Shown here in pieces: positions 1-13,500 of a stretch of 64,000 nucleotides of DNA. The notes under the pieces were generated by a model that did not search any database, was not told the origin of the DNA, and was given only the letters and a program-made list of their open reading frames with translations. Both the position numbers and the translations under genes were made by a program. The stretch comes from Bolinopsis microptera (taxonomy: Eukaryota > Ctenophora > Tentaculata > Lobata > Bolinopsidae), in the NCBI RefSeq assembly GCF_026151205.1, contig NC_087078.1, forward strand, positions 19,394,265 to 19,458,264, in the 5' to 3' direction. The first letter of the stretch is position 1, and each line of letters starts with the position of its first letter.

Positions 1-1100
1 TCCTCCTCTTCAGTCCTCCTCCTCCTCCTTCTCAGTCCTCCTCCTCCTCCTCCTCCTCTTCCATCTCAGTCATCCTCCTCAGCCATCCTCCTCAGTCCTC
101 CTCAGTCCTCCTCCTCCGTCCTCCTCCTCCTCCTGGGTCCTCCTCCTCCTTTTCATCCTCCTCCTCTTCCTCCTCGGTCCTCAGTCCTCCTCCTCCTGGG
201 TCCTCCTCCTCATCCTTCTCATCAGTCCTCCTCCTCCCCAGTCCTCTCCCAGTCCCCCTCCTTCTCCTCCTCCTATTCAGTCCTCCTCCTCCTCCTCCTC
301 AGTTCTCCTCAGTCCTCCTTCTCATTTCTCCTAAGTCCTCCTCCTGAGTCCTCCTCCTCTTCCTTCTGAGTCCTCCTCCTGAGTCCTCCTCCTCCTCCCT
401 CTCAGTCATCCTCCTCAGTCATCCTCCTCAGCCATCCTCCTCAGTACTCCTCAGTCCTCCTCCTTCTCAGTCATCGTCAGTCCTCCTCCTCAGTCCTTCT
501 CCTCCTCCTGGGTCCTCCTCCTCCTCCTCCTCTTGGGTCCTCCTGGGTCTTCCTGATCCTCCCCAGTCCTCTTCCTCCTCCCCTCCTCAGTCCTCCTCCT
601 ACTCTTCCTCCTCGTCCTCAGTCCTCCTCATCAATCCTCAACAGTTCTCCTCCTTCCCAGTCCTCCTCCTCCTCCTGGGGCCTTTTCCTGGGTCCTCCTC
701 CTGGGTCCTCCTCCTCCTGGGTCCTCCTCCTCCTGGGTCCTCCTTCTCCTCCTCAGTCCTTCTCCTCCTCCTCCTCAGTCCTCTTCCTCCTCTTCCTCCT
801 CCCTCTCAGTCATCCTCCTCAGCCATCCTCCTCAGCCATTCTCCTCAGTCCTCCTCCTTCTCAGTCCTCCTCCTGAGTCCTCCTCCTGAGTCATCATCCT
901 CAGTTCTCCTCCTCCTCCTCCTAGGTCCTCCTTCTGGGTCCTCCTCCTCCTCCTCCTCCTGGGTCTTCCTGATCCTTCTCCTCCCTCTCAGTCATCCTCC
1001 TCAGTCATCCTCCTCAGTCATCCTCCTCAGCCATCCTCCTCAGCCATCCTTCTCAGCCATCCTCCTCAGTACTCTTCAGTACTCTTCAGTACTCTTCAGT
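1..1100. repeat. CT-rich array of TCCTCCTCAG-type units
   Basis: About 1.1 kb of imperfect units built from TCC triplets punctuated by CAG, often as TCCTCCTCAGTCC. Read on the + strand, the strand of the SH3D19-like gene that follows, nearly every unit looks like a 3' splice site: a pyrimidine run followed by CAG. Unit length is irregular, and the last units grade into ACTCTTCAGT copies near 1060-1100. No coding sequence is seen. The left edge lies outside the window, so the seed of the array cannot be identified. Confidence 0.9.
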
Positions 1101-1106
1101 ACTCTT

Positions 1107-1335
1107 CAGTCCTCAAAATGTTTGTCCGCTAATGTCCACCAATGTCCGCTAATGTCCACCAATGTCCATCCAAGTCCGCCAATGTCCGTCCGGGTCCGCC
1201 AATGTCCGTCCGAGTCCGCCAATGTCCGTCCGAGTCCGCCAATGTCCGTCCGTGTCCGCCAATGTCCCAAAAAACACGTCCGTTGTCTCATAGAATCCAA
1301 AAAGGACAGGACATAGGCGGACATAGACGGACATG
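1107..1335. repeat. 20-bp minisatellite (AATGTCCGTCCGAGTCCGCC type)
   Basis: Roughly ten copies of a 20-bp unit, with variants such as AATGTCCACC near the left edge. It lies in the intron upstream of the first visible SH3D19-like exon. Short open frames on both strands are products of the periodicity and are not proposed as genes. Confidence 0.9.
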
Positions 1336-1519
1336 ACACCCCCCCTAAATAATTGATAGATATTCTCAAAAGCTGAAAACGTTTTTGTTGTGGTTTATTC
1401 CTATCTTTAAATAATTATTTACAAGAGATTAATTCCTAAATTCCACTGAATTTCGTATGTTGTTTTAGTCAAAGTTCTGTTTAGCTATTTATATTTTCAC
1501 GGTTTATTTATTTTCCCAG

Positions 1520-4500
1520 AGCGGTGGACCTACGTTTTATGCTGGAGACAAGAACAAAGCAGTTATTTCGTTGTTGGACTTAGACTTCAATGCCCCTGCA
1601 GTCGTAAGTTCAGGGGCACCACCCCCACAGCCACTACTCATACTGCCTACTGCTGATATTATGAGTAAGGGGGCGCCACCCTCTCGTCCTCCTCCTCCTA
1701 AATCAGGTTTTTATTTTTTAACACTTCTTTCTTTAGTAGCATCTTTTATTGTTTATACCTGCTCTATGCTCTCAATGTTCTGTGGTTTCTTTAGGTGCAA
1801 AAATAACAAGAATTTCGCCGCGGTAACACCACGCACGATTAAATTTCCCTACTGCCTACAATGTAATTGTTCTACTTTAGTGTATCCCAGAGTGGTGTTT
1901 GGCGCACGTGATAATCATTAATCGTTTATATTATATTAAGCATGCAGAACTTGAAAAATCCTGCGCGCATCTGAGGTGTCGCCGTCGATCTGTATGTGGT
2001 TTGGTTGTAGATCATTTCAGTTTTGCGCGGTTTTGTTTCGTGTTAACGATGCGTATCATGTCACGTCATATTATTGCATCATTTGCCAACTTTATTGACT
2101 AATAAAATATTCTGTATCATCTTAGTTATTATTTGTATCTAAGTCTAACATAAACTAATACATTTTGATGCTTATTCGACACATCTACAGCACCATCGAC
2201 TATCGAGCCTTTGATTTGACATAGGATTCTTTAAAAACATAGTATCGCAATCTTGATCTTAGTTGCTTCTTGGATGTAAATGTAAAGTAACATCTGTTCT
2301 CAACTATGCATTCGCTTTTTACCATTCAGTGTCGATCAACTGTTAAATAATCAGCCACGAGTTTATCAGCTGATATCATAATTTCTTTTATACACATAAT
2401 TATAGGGGAGTGGTCTATATTGCGAAGGGGCAGACTTTTGTCATCACCGTAGGACCGTCGGGCCACCTCATATATCCAAACCCGATTACATATTCCCTAC
2501 GATCTTTTTGCCTGCGGCAAGAGTAGGGAAAAACTGAAAAAGATTCAAAACGCCTGGCCAGTCTATCTAAATAGTAAATCTACCAGATGGTAAAAGGGCT
2601 TCACTTTCCAAAACACAATTGATTACAAATTCTACTTCCTCAATTTTCGCTTATCTACAGGCGATGATGTAGTTGCACTGCAGCCCACTTTTGATGGACT
2701 AGCACCACCATTACCACCAAGACCTGGTCCTGGACACATACTTTACCATCACGTACTGAAAGCTGGCCCTTATTGTGTTGCCCTGTTTGAGTTTGAGGCT
2801 GAGAGCAGTGACGAACTAAACTTCAAGGTTAGCCGGTTATTACATTTGATCTTACACTCTTACTGTTTGATTTAATCCTGTCTTTTTACTGCGACCTGGA
2901 TTGATTCCTTTTGTGCACTCCTAAGACAAACAGTCGTGGATTTTTCAGGCAGGCGATGGCATAAAATTGGACAGTGACCTCTCTGATGAATGGTTCGCTG
3001 GTAGTATCGGTAACAGACGTGGCATTTTCCCGAAGAATTGTGTCGAAGTGAAAATTCCTCTGCCTGCGCGGTGAGTAGAATTTGATTTGATATCACTGTA
3101 AATAAATTTGGTAACATCTGTGGATGTGCAGAGATTACAGTCGGAAAATCACGTCCAATCATTGCTATAAACCGATATTATGTGATTACATTAGCGGCAA
3201 ACGCGATCGCCTTTTTAATTTGTTCTGATTAAAGCCGCGCTTTCAGACCAATTATAACGCGCACTCATCTAGAAGCCAGTGCGCGCTACTCGTATTTTAT
3301 CCACCCACACAAATAAAATTTGTTACCCGTCCACTTCCTTATATTATTACGAAATGTGTCATTTGCCCGTAATGATCTAACACAATACGTAAATTAACAC
3401 GCCCGATGGTTGAAAAAATCCTACACAATGTCTCTTGACACTGTTAACGATAACCAATATATATCGTTGCCGCTGAATCACATGATATATTCTCAGATCA
3501 GATACACCTGCCGCCATCCCCTCCCCAGCTAGGACCCTTTCCCCAGCCTCCTCTCCGTCTCCAATACCAGATGCTATAGACACTGCTGCTGATGCAGGTC
3601 CTAAAGAAGACTCGGCTCCTAAAAAAGATCTGTTCAACGCTTGGGGTGATTCTCGCACACCATCCCCACCTCCTATACCATCTGAACCTGGTAAATCCCC
3701 ACCTCATATACCATCTGAACCTGGTAAATCCCCACCTCCTATACATCTAAACCTGGTAAATCCCCACCTCCTATACCATCTGAACCTGGTAAATCCCCAC
3801 CTCATATACCATCTGAACCTGGTAAATCCCCACCTCCTATACCATCTGAACCTGGTAAATCCCCACCTCATATACCATCTGAACCTGGTAAATCCCCACC
3901 TCATATACCATCTGAACCTGGTAAATCCCCACCTCATATACCATCTGAACCTGGTAAATCCCCACCTCATATACCATCTGAACCTGGTAAATCCCCACCT
4001 CATATACCATCTGAACCTGGTAAATCCCCACCTCATATACCATCTGAACCTGGTAAATCCCCACCTCATATACCATCTGAACCTGGTAAATTCCCACCTC
4101 ATATACCATCTGAACCTGGTAAATCCCCACCTCATATCACATCTGAACCTGGTAAATCCCCACCTCCTATACCATCTGAACCTGGTAAATCCCCACCTCC
4201 TATACCATCTGAACCTGGTAAATCCCCACCTCATATACCATCTAAACCTGGTAAATCCCCACCTCATACCATCTGAACCTGGTAAATCCCCACCTCCTTT
4301 ACCATCTGAACCTGGTAAATCCCCACCTCATATACTGAAATGACTTGCTCTTACCTTTGTAATAAGAGTGAGCTAAAGCTCCATGCTAAGATAAGTAACA
4401 TCGTTAGTAACAATCATAACACTCCTCATATCTCAGATTCCACGTTATCTTCCAATGTATGTTACTAGACGTCTTTCCAAATGATACTTATTTGAATCGT

Positions 4501-7500
4501 TATCTATCTGCGTATCCTTTACATCCTTCCCAATCAATAAGCTGGATATTGACATTGGGGTAAAAGTCCAACGTGATAAAATATTATTATTCATGTAAAT
4601 AATGTCCCTCATGATAATAATAGTGTCCGTTCATCACGTTATAACAAGATTCTTATCGTCAATAAAATATTATTAATCATGTAAATAACGTCCCTCATGA
4701 TTATAATAATGTCTGTTCATCACGTTATAACAAGATTCTCATTGTCAATAATATATTATTAATCATGTAAATAATGTCCCTCATGATAATAATAATGTCC
4801 GTTCCTCGCGTTATAACAAAATGACGGTCATGAATTGACTGTCATGTATAATATAATATCGTTATGTATCATATTAATCCAATAGTCATGATAAATAGTA
4901 TAACATATTTGTATCATTTCTATCATGTCCCAAATGTCCTATTACCCTCTGAAATACCCCAAATTCCATCAATCCTCATCTGCGTCTGGTTGTCCGCTGG
5001 CCTCTGCATCTTCGTACCGCTTCTTCTTCCCGTCCGCCTGCAGTAACCTCACTGGATTCCTAGTCCTCCCGGATCTCCGAACGGTTAGCGCCGCATCAGG
5101 TGGAGCTACCGGGGACTGTTCCATGACCTCCGGAACACCGTCGTTCACTTGAGGGTGTAGTTCATCTCGCTGGGGTTGTGTCATCGTAGGGCTGTCCGGC
5201 TCCGGAGCCACCTCACTGCTCACTACTCTCTTGTGCGTTTTCAAGTAGTTGAACCGTCTATCTTTACGCGTGCCTCTACTGTCCTTATCCACTGGCTCCA
5301 TCGTGTAAGTATATCCGTCACCCTTGATCACTGTTACCCTGTACGGCTCCGAGTAGCGGGGGGATGTCTTCCCGCCTTTATTGCTCCTTGCTTCGTCCGT
5401 GAGCCTATAACGCACCAAGTCGCCTACTTCGTACGGGGTTTTGCAGGGTCCTTCTTTCTCTGCTGATTCCACTCTCTCCTCTTGATATTCGACCAGGTTT
5501 GTTCGTGCTTGCTCAGTCAACAGTCTGCATTCTTCGTCCCTCTCCTCCAATACAGTTGTTCCAGGCTTCTTCACCTTATCCCTCTCCTGAGCAATCATGT
5601 CGTCTGGTCGGTTAAAATCCCTGCCAAACAAAAGCCTAGCTGGAGTAAAACCTGTTGTAGCGTTGATCGAGTTGTTGTGGCTCCCTTGTACCAGGTATAA
5701 GGCCTCCGGCCACTTCTCCCCATCGTTCTCGCAAAGGCATCTGATCTGGTTCATTAACTGGTTCTGCCTCTCTACTTGCCCCTGGCTCTGGGGGTGTCCC
5801 GGTGAACCCAACTTGTGTCTGATACCCACTCTTTTACACAGTTCCTCGAACACCTCTGCAATAAAATGTGGACCTCTATCCGATCTCATCTTTTCCGGGA
5901 TCCCGAAAAGACTTATCCATCTTTCGACCACTGCATCTGCTGCCGTTTTTGCTCTTGCATCAATGGTCGGTACAAAGATTATGAATCGACTAAACACATC
6001 TTGCATTTGGAGGACGTACCTGTATGGATGCTCCCTCGCTGTCTGGAATGGACCAAGAAAATCAAGCATCATCTCCTCCAGAGGTTTTCCGGGTATACTC
6101 GTCTTGGACACTGGCGCCTTGTTCGGGTTGTTGACGTGTTTGTTCAGACCACACTCTTCACATGCCTGAACGTATTGTTCTATGTCTTGCCTCATGTTCG
6201 GCCACCAAAAGTTATCTCGTGCCCTCTTCCAGGTGCGTGTGTTCCCCATATGAGCCGCTGTAGCACTCCTATGAACAAGATTCATAATTTTGTCCCTGTA
6301 CGTCTTAGGAACTATTATCCTGTTCTTTTCCACTGTTCCGAAGGGGTTGCTTTCCCGCTTCTTTCCCCCGTTGAACCGTAATCTTAATATCCCCTCTGAG
6401 TCGACGAAAATCCTGTCCCTATGCTTCCACATCGCTTTGACTTCCTCATCGTTGCTCCCGCTGGGCTTCCTCCACGATTCTGATTCGCTATTCCCGGGGT
6501 TCAGATCTGTTCCTTTCAAAACCGCCTTACGCATCGTTTGTACTGCTGCGTCATTGCTCTGCTCGCTCAGGATCTGTTCTCGACTGACAGTTATCGCCTC
6601 CTCGCCTCCAGCGGTCATCACGACAAACACTTCGCTACGGTCTTTCACAGCTACATTTCCGTCACATTTGACCCGTGAAAGGTAATCAGCTATTCTCATC
6701 TCTGGGCTTTTCCCTTTCTTATGAGTGACTTTCATGTCAAACTGCTGAATCAGGTCTAACCAACGTCCCCTTCTCCCCGTCTCATTCTCCGGTTCAAGTG
6801 AACGAAGCCAACTCAGTGCTTGGTGGTCCGTAATAAGGTTGAACTGCTTGCCTAGATACACTCTGAACTTCACTACCGCCTTAACCATCGCCAACAACTC
6901 CTTCTCGGTAGCTGAGTATCCCTGTTCTGCTTTGGATAACGCGTGGTGGTAGAATGCCACAGGCTTCAGGGTATCCGGTGCTTCCATGCACCTCTGTGCC
7001 AGCATGGCTCCCGCTGCCATTTGACTACAGTCTGTTACTAAGGTGAATGGCTTATCCATGTCGGGCAAACTCAACGACACTGCGTCCGCAATCAATTTCT
7101 TTATTGTTGAAAATGATTCATTCATTTCCTCCGTCCACTTTAGCCGGGCATACGGCTGGTCCGTGATCGCATTATACAATGGCCTGGCAATCTGTGACAA
7201 TCCTGGTAGCCACCTTTGCACGTAGCCAAACGCACCTAAAGCCCTTCTAAGCTCTCGTACATTATGAGGGCGCTCTATGCTCCTCAGTTGCTGCACTCTC
7301 TGTTCGTTTATCTTCACCATGCCTTCTTTGATGGTGCATCCCAAGTAACTGACTTCCCTGACTCCAAACTGGCACTTCTTCGATGCCAAGGCCAGGCCTG
7401 CATCCTTCACCTTTTCCAGCACCTTCTTGAGCCGTTTCATGAATACCTCCCAAGTTTCCCCCCAGACTAGGATGTCGTCCAAATAGCACAGTGCATCGAC

Positions 7501-10500
7501 GAAGTTTGAACTCCCCAAGATCACTGACATCATCCTTTGGAACGAATATCCCGCACCTTTCAAACCAAACGGGGTTCTTCCTGCAAACTCATAATGCCCC
7601 CATGGTACTACAAATGCCGTTGTCTCCGAATCTTCCTTTCGTAGTGGTAACTGGTGGTATCCCGACTTTGCATCAAGGACTGCAAAGTACTTAGCCTTCC
7701 CCAGCCTGTCCAAAAGATCGTCAATGAGCGGTATTGGATGTAAAGTCGCTGTATTTGACTTCTCATTGGTTATCCGATAATCAATCGCCATCCTCAGGCT
7801 CCCGTCTTTCTTGCGTGCACACACTATGGGTGATGCCCATTGGCTGTTAGATTCCCTGACTACTCCTTGTTTGAGTAGCTCATCGACGTGTTCCCGGACT
7901 TCATCGGCTAACTCTTTTGACAACCTCCTCGGCTTGCTCACTACTGGTGAGCTGTCCTCTTTCAGCCTTATGGTGTGTTCCACACCCACTCTAACAATAG
8001 GCAGCTCTCCTCCCTTATAGAACACACCTTCATATCTGTTTAGAAGTCCTATTAATTGACCCCTCTTGCTCGGCTCCAGCTCACTGCACACCAACTCGCT
8101 CAATTCCGTTGCTTTGCCTTTCTTTGTATCCCTGGTGAACGCTTTACCCGCATTGTGGTTTGATACCCATACGGTCCCGAGTTCAACTGTAGCAATGGGA
8201 TCCCCTTCTGCCAGGGTCACTTCTTCCTCTCCTAGATTTGCTACCCTGATCTGTACCTTACCGCTCTTTGTTCCCTGAACAATCCCGTAAGGTGTGCTTA
8301 CTAGCTTATCGTCAAACGTTATTGGTTGAACCATATATTCCTTACCCATCTCCATGTTGGGGATGTAACATGTCACTAACGCCTCACTCCTGGTAGGGAT
8401 CTTACGTTCGGCATCCACTACCACTTCAACTGAGTTCTCCTCCTCAATGGTCCCTGCGACGCTGCTCCTGCCTGCGGCTGGGTGGCATAGCAACTCTATC
8501 TCTTCACTGTTACCATTGATAGTCATCACACTCTTGTTGAAGTCAAATGATATGTTGGCTATCCTAGACCAGAAATCTATCCCCAATATCATCGAGCAGA
8601 TCATCTTCTCAACCACAATGAATCGCTGGTGGGCAAAAGTCAGTCCACCCACAGAGACAGTTCTTCGTATCTCTCCCGTGACAGGTATTCTTTCGCCGGA
8701 TACTCCTCTCCCACATAACGCCGATTTCTCCATTGTGGCCTTCTCCTGTTCTGTAAGTAAGTCCTCACATATTAATGACCACTGGGCCCCTGTATCGAAC
8801 AGTGCAGTTTCCTCAACTCCATTCTCCCACTTAATCCTAATATATGGTGTCGAGTTCAGACCCTCTGAAGCGATCCCCTTCATCTGTTGTAACTGCTTCC
8901 GCCGTCCTTTACCACCCTTCTCAGGAGTAATGACCCGAAACTGGGCTCTGGCACATGCCCAAGGTTTCACGTCATGCTCCTCCCCTTCTCTGCTGCTAGG
9001 TTGCTCTCCAGTATTCTCCCCGCCCCCATCACTCTGCCCGTCTATAGGGGGCTCTACCGAAAATCCGTACCCCTTCCTCTTCCAGCCTTGTCACCTCTTC
9101 TTGCCGGTCTCCACGTAGGGTCCTCCTTCTTTCGCACTGCGCAGTGAAACCATCCCCCTCGGTGTTTCTTTTTACAGTAGAAGCATTCAAGGAATTCTAG
9201 TGGTAGCCCGTCTGATGATTCACCACTTCCTCTCGAACTGCTGCTCCTGTTTGACCGGCCTGACTCGCCGGACGATTGCTTCCTCCTGTCTCCAGCATGT
9301 GACGATGACTTTTGCTCCCACGCGCTAACCGAATATTCTTGTGCTGCGTTGATGCTGCCGGTCTCCTTACCCATGGCTTTTACTGCGTCGTCCGTCTTCT
9401 TTGCTATATCCGCTACCTTCAGGAGGTCCTCCAGGGGTTTCGCCTCTTGCCGTGATTTCATCCAGCCACCCTCTAGCAGCTTCCGCTTGATCCTCTCGTC
9501 CCCCAATCCACTAACAAACTTCCATGCTACCCTTCTGTCGAGGTCTAATTGGCTATCTCCGTCGTATGCCTCTTTCACCGTCATTTGCAGTCGGGTCATG
9601 TAGTCGCTGATTGTCTCCCTGGGCTCCTGGATACTCTTCTCAAACCCAAGAATGTTCAGTTCGATTGCCTGTACATTCGTGAATTTATCCTTCAACTTAC
9701 TTACAAGTAATTCGTCGTTACTTGTCCACGGATTCAGCATGGAGCTCGCAAAACTCACGTAATCAAATGCTTCCCCTTGCAGACAAAGCGTCAGCTTCCC
9801 AGCCCTGTAGGATGGGGAGTCCCACCCTCTCAGTCGTGCCCGCATGTTCAGCTCTTTGACCACTTTATATCTCTCGATGAACCTTCTCATTGAAACTGCA
9901 GAGTAGTCCCCGTCGTGTCCGAAAGATAGGTCTATCCTCTCTTCCTTTCCCATCGCGTCGTACGGCGTCCCCAGTACTTCTTCCTCTACTGGCTCCTGTT
10001 TCACCTTGGTGCTTCCTTGGGCCATTTCTCCGCCATAACTGCCCGTCAGCATTGTACAGGCTAGTACTGTTTCTGCGCAACTCTTCTGAAAGTACTCCGC
10101 CTCGACATTGTCATTCGCCAAGTCCTCTTGGGCCAATGTCATCCGCTGGAGCAACTCTACTGCTTCCTTGTTCATTTCCTCCCACTTCGCTTTATTCTCC
10201 TGGATCCGCTCCTGAACATTGCCAGCATTCTTCTTGATCTCCCGGTTCTCTACTTCCAGGGCTGCGATCTTTTCCGACATTTCCTTGTTGTTCTTCATCA
10301 ACAAAGCCAAGCTGGCCTGGACCTCTTTCATCTGTTCATCCATAGCGTCGTTCGTATTCACTTCAGTCACCAATGAAATGACTTGCTCTTACCTTTGTAA
10401 TAAGAGTGAGCTAAAGCTCCATGCTAAGATAAGTAACATCGTTAGTAACAATCATAACAATACCATCTGAACCTGGTAAATCCCCACCTCATATACCATC

Positions 10501-13500
10501 TGAACCTGGTAAATCCCCACCTATACCATCTGAACCTGGTAAATCCCCACCTCCTATACCATCTGAACCTAGTAAATTCCTCGTTGAACAGTTTTGAGGT
10601 GACAGGTTTCTGAATTATCGTTCGGAATTGATCAACTATCCAATTAAATAAGTTAATCAGATTACTGTTACTTTTATTAAATTGTATAAATAATTATTAA
10701 TCATAATAGTACACCGCTACAAGAGATTGAAACACTATAACTCTATAACCTGCAGAACCGACCAGTACTCCCACCCCAGAACCTTCTCCAGCACCAGTTC
10801 CAGCACCAGTTCCAGAGCCTACACCTCCAGAGCTAACTCCTATTGGCACCTGCATTGCTATCTACTCCTTCGAGGCTCAGGAATCTGACGAGCTTTCTAT
10901 CATCGAGGGGGGCACTGTCGAAGTTGTAGGTAAGTCTCATACTTTAGGTACAATTAACAACTGTGTTACGTATCACATACTAGCAGTGTCATCAAAGATG
11001 AAAATCCACAATATTAATCTTGAGCCTATTTGAAGATTATTTAGTTTCATCCCCAGAGTTTGTAGACGATGATTGGATCAAGGGAAGAGTTGGTGACCAA
11101 GTTGGTATTTTCCCCCGATCATATGCCTCGTTTGGAGACGAAGAAGTAGAAGAAGAAGCGTTGGAAGAGATATTGGAGGAAGATACACATTCAATGGGCG
11201 TTTTCTATGACTTTGAAGCAGGAGCTGACGATGAGTTGAGTTTGACGGCGGGTGATATGGTTAAAGTTATTAGTACTGTTGGAGTGGAGTGGATTAAAGG
11301 TAGGTTTTGGTAAAATATCAGCTTTTTTAAACATATCAGCTGTGTTTGGGTTGCTGTTGGTCTGTTTGTTTGTTTGTTTGTTTGTTTGTTTGTTTATAGA
11401 ACCCGTCCCAATCTCGTATCGGAAACTGACGAAACTCAATTTTTAGTGTGAATACCGGTGGTACCTGCAAGAGTGTTCATTAAGCATTTGGAGTTCTGTA
11501 AAACCGCATTTACAATCGTGCTAGAGTATTTTTATTATTTACAATCGATATCAGATCGGTATCCTTGCATGCTTCCAAAATTGTCAATCTCCAACTTTCT
11601 GCACAATGTACTGGAATGGTTTAAAAGAGGAAAAGAAAAAAAGTATATACATATAGATAAAAAACAATATTAAAAAATAAAAAAATAAAATTCGGGGAAA
11701 CATAGTATGTAACGTCGATACCAAACCAATTATTGAGCGATGGTGACTGAGTTGTTGATTCCTGGGTTGCAGAGTCCTCCTGTTTCCTCATTCTTTGAAT
11801 TAGTTTGTGTTCTTCTTCAGTTCTGTCCATATGTTATGATCAAAGTTTTGGAGTGTCATGTTGTCCTCAAATTATTTGGTCTAGAAATAGCGAACTATTT
11901 TTGGCGGACAATTTATCTTCTAATAGATATTCCAAGTTTCACTGTCATAGTCAGTGCTCATAAGTCAGTAGTGGATTACAAAGTGAATATTTAATGTTTG
12001 TTAACTGTTTTTTCGCCAGGGAGATTTGGAGGCAAAGAAGGAATATTTCCCGCTTGTTTTGTTCCAGCTATTCCTGACCACTGGAATATTCCCGAAGACT
12101 CTGAAACTTTCACTGAAAACTTTGGTGAGCCAAACTACACCTTAAGTTTGTTCTCAGAGTTTAAAAACACGAATGACGAAAATTATATCCATTTTAGATT
12201 ATTTGCTTGTGTTTCACTGTCATGAAGATGTAACTAGGTGAGACCGACCTAATACTTATAGGTGTGACCAGTGCAGGGGTGGGGGGGGGGGTATACTTAC
12301 CTGTAGTTTGCAAGTAGAGCCGCGCACTGGTAACGACTATTAGCTCGGTCTCACCTAGTCACATCTTCGTGACAGTAACAATTTCATCTCAGAGACTACC
12401 GAGGAGAGTAGTAGCAGTAGCAGTAGCAGTAGCAGTGACGATCACAAGGACACAATGTCAGAGATAAGCGATTCAAGAAGTTACTCTGCAGAACCCAGCT
12501 CTGATTTGGGCAGAGTCGAGGTAATACTTATAATTTCTTTTTACAGAGCGTGAGCGGTAACTAAGTAACTTTCAAACATTTTCAGCTTTACCAGCGAACA
12601 AAACCAAAACGGAGATTTTACAATAATCGATCATGAAACATTCTGGTTTTTAGATATAATATACTGGTTTTTAGATATAATTGTAGTTACTATTCGCAGA
12701 TTATAGCTGACTTTAAAGCAGAGAATGATTTCGAAATGAGTGTAAACACGGGAGACATAGTGAAAATAACAGCGCGACTAAACGACCTGTGGTTAGAGGG
12801 GGAGTGCCACGGTAATAACGGTATTCTACCAGTTAACTTTGTGAAGTGGCTCGATACTACACCTGAGCCTGATATTATCGGAAATCCAGGTTAGTAACAA
12901 ATATTCTACTGATATTATGAACAAAGAAAATTTTTTCTATTTTTTCATTTCCATCAGAATTAGAAAGTGTTCATCTTTGGCTGAAAGTTGAATGAGTTAA
13001 ATGATTACTGGAAGGTTGGATACAATTTAACATTTGTTTTATTGTATTTGTATACCTTACAAGACATATTTATGGCGGCCTAATTTGCGACGACCGAAAT
13101 TTTGGCGGTCCGAAAATATGGCGAAATTGAACAAAAACCGTCAAATTTCGGACGTCACAGAAAATAAGGGTATTTTTCATCATTTTTTGTGACAGTAAGC
13201 AGTAAGGAAATTTCTGAAATTCGGTAAAATCTTGTAGGTTTACAACCTACCAGGACGAGTTGGACTCGTCGACGGTCCAATATATGGAACAGATATTTTA
13301 CGAGTATCACCCGTTAAGTAAAATCATGTTCAAACTTAGTCTGTATTAAGACTGTAAGACTTTCATGTTAGCACATACATGTATTTTAATGCAAATTTAA
13401 ACTGTATTGCTTGACATTCAATTCGTCATTGGTGTGGTGATAATTTGTCCCAAGATGCCAGAATTTATTTATTTATTTTGCTTGATATTACTTTTTAGAA

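Larger units (their letters stand above)
4336..10459 (-). mobile_element. Complete Ty3/gypsy LTR retrotransposon with 86-bp LTRs
   Basis: The 6,124-bp element is bounded by two LTR copies that I read as identical (4336-4421 and 10374-10459), each 86 bp and, on the minus strand, starting TG and ending CA. It is flanked by ATAC duplications. Gag and pol frames are both open, and pol lies in the -1 frame relative to gag. A TGG-starting primer-binding-site candidate begins one base after the 5' LTR (near 10372). A purine stretch (ATATGAGGAG) precedes the 3' LTR. Identical LTRs and open frames indicate recent insertion. LTRs this short recall the Mag group, but clade assignment needs a tree. The element sits inside the 33-bp array of the host gene, antisense to it. 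Confidence 0.95.

Noticed and set aside
3704..4267. Minus-strand RWGFTRFRWYM repeat protein
   Set aside because: Antisense reading of the SH3D19-like exon 4 array. Open only because the unit is 33 bp.
5176..8278. Plus-strand open frames opposite gypsy pol
   Set aside because: Shadows of the pol coding frame. No independent features.
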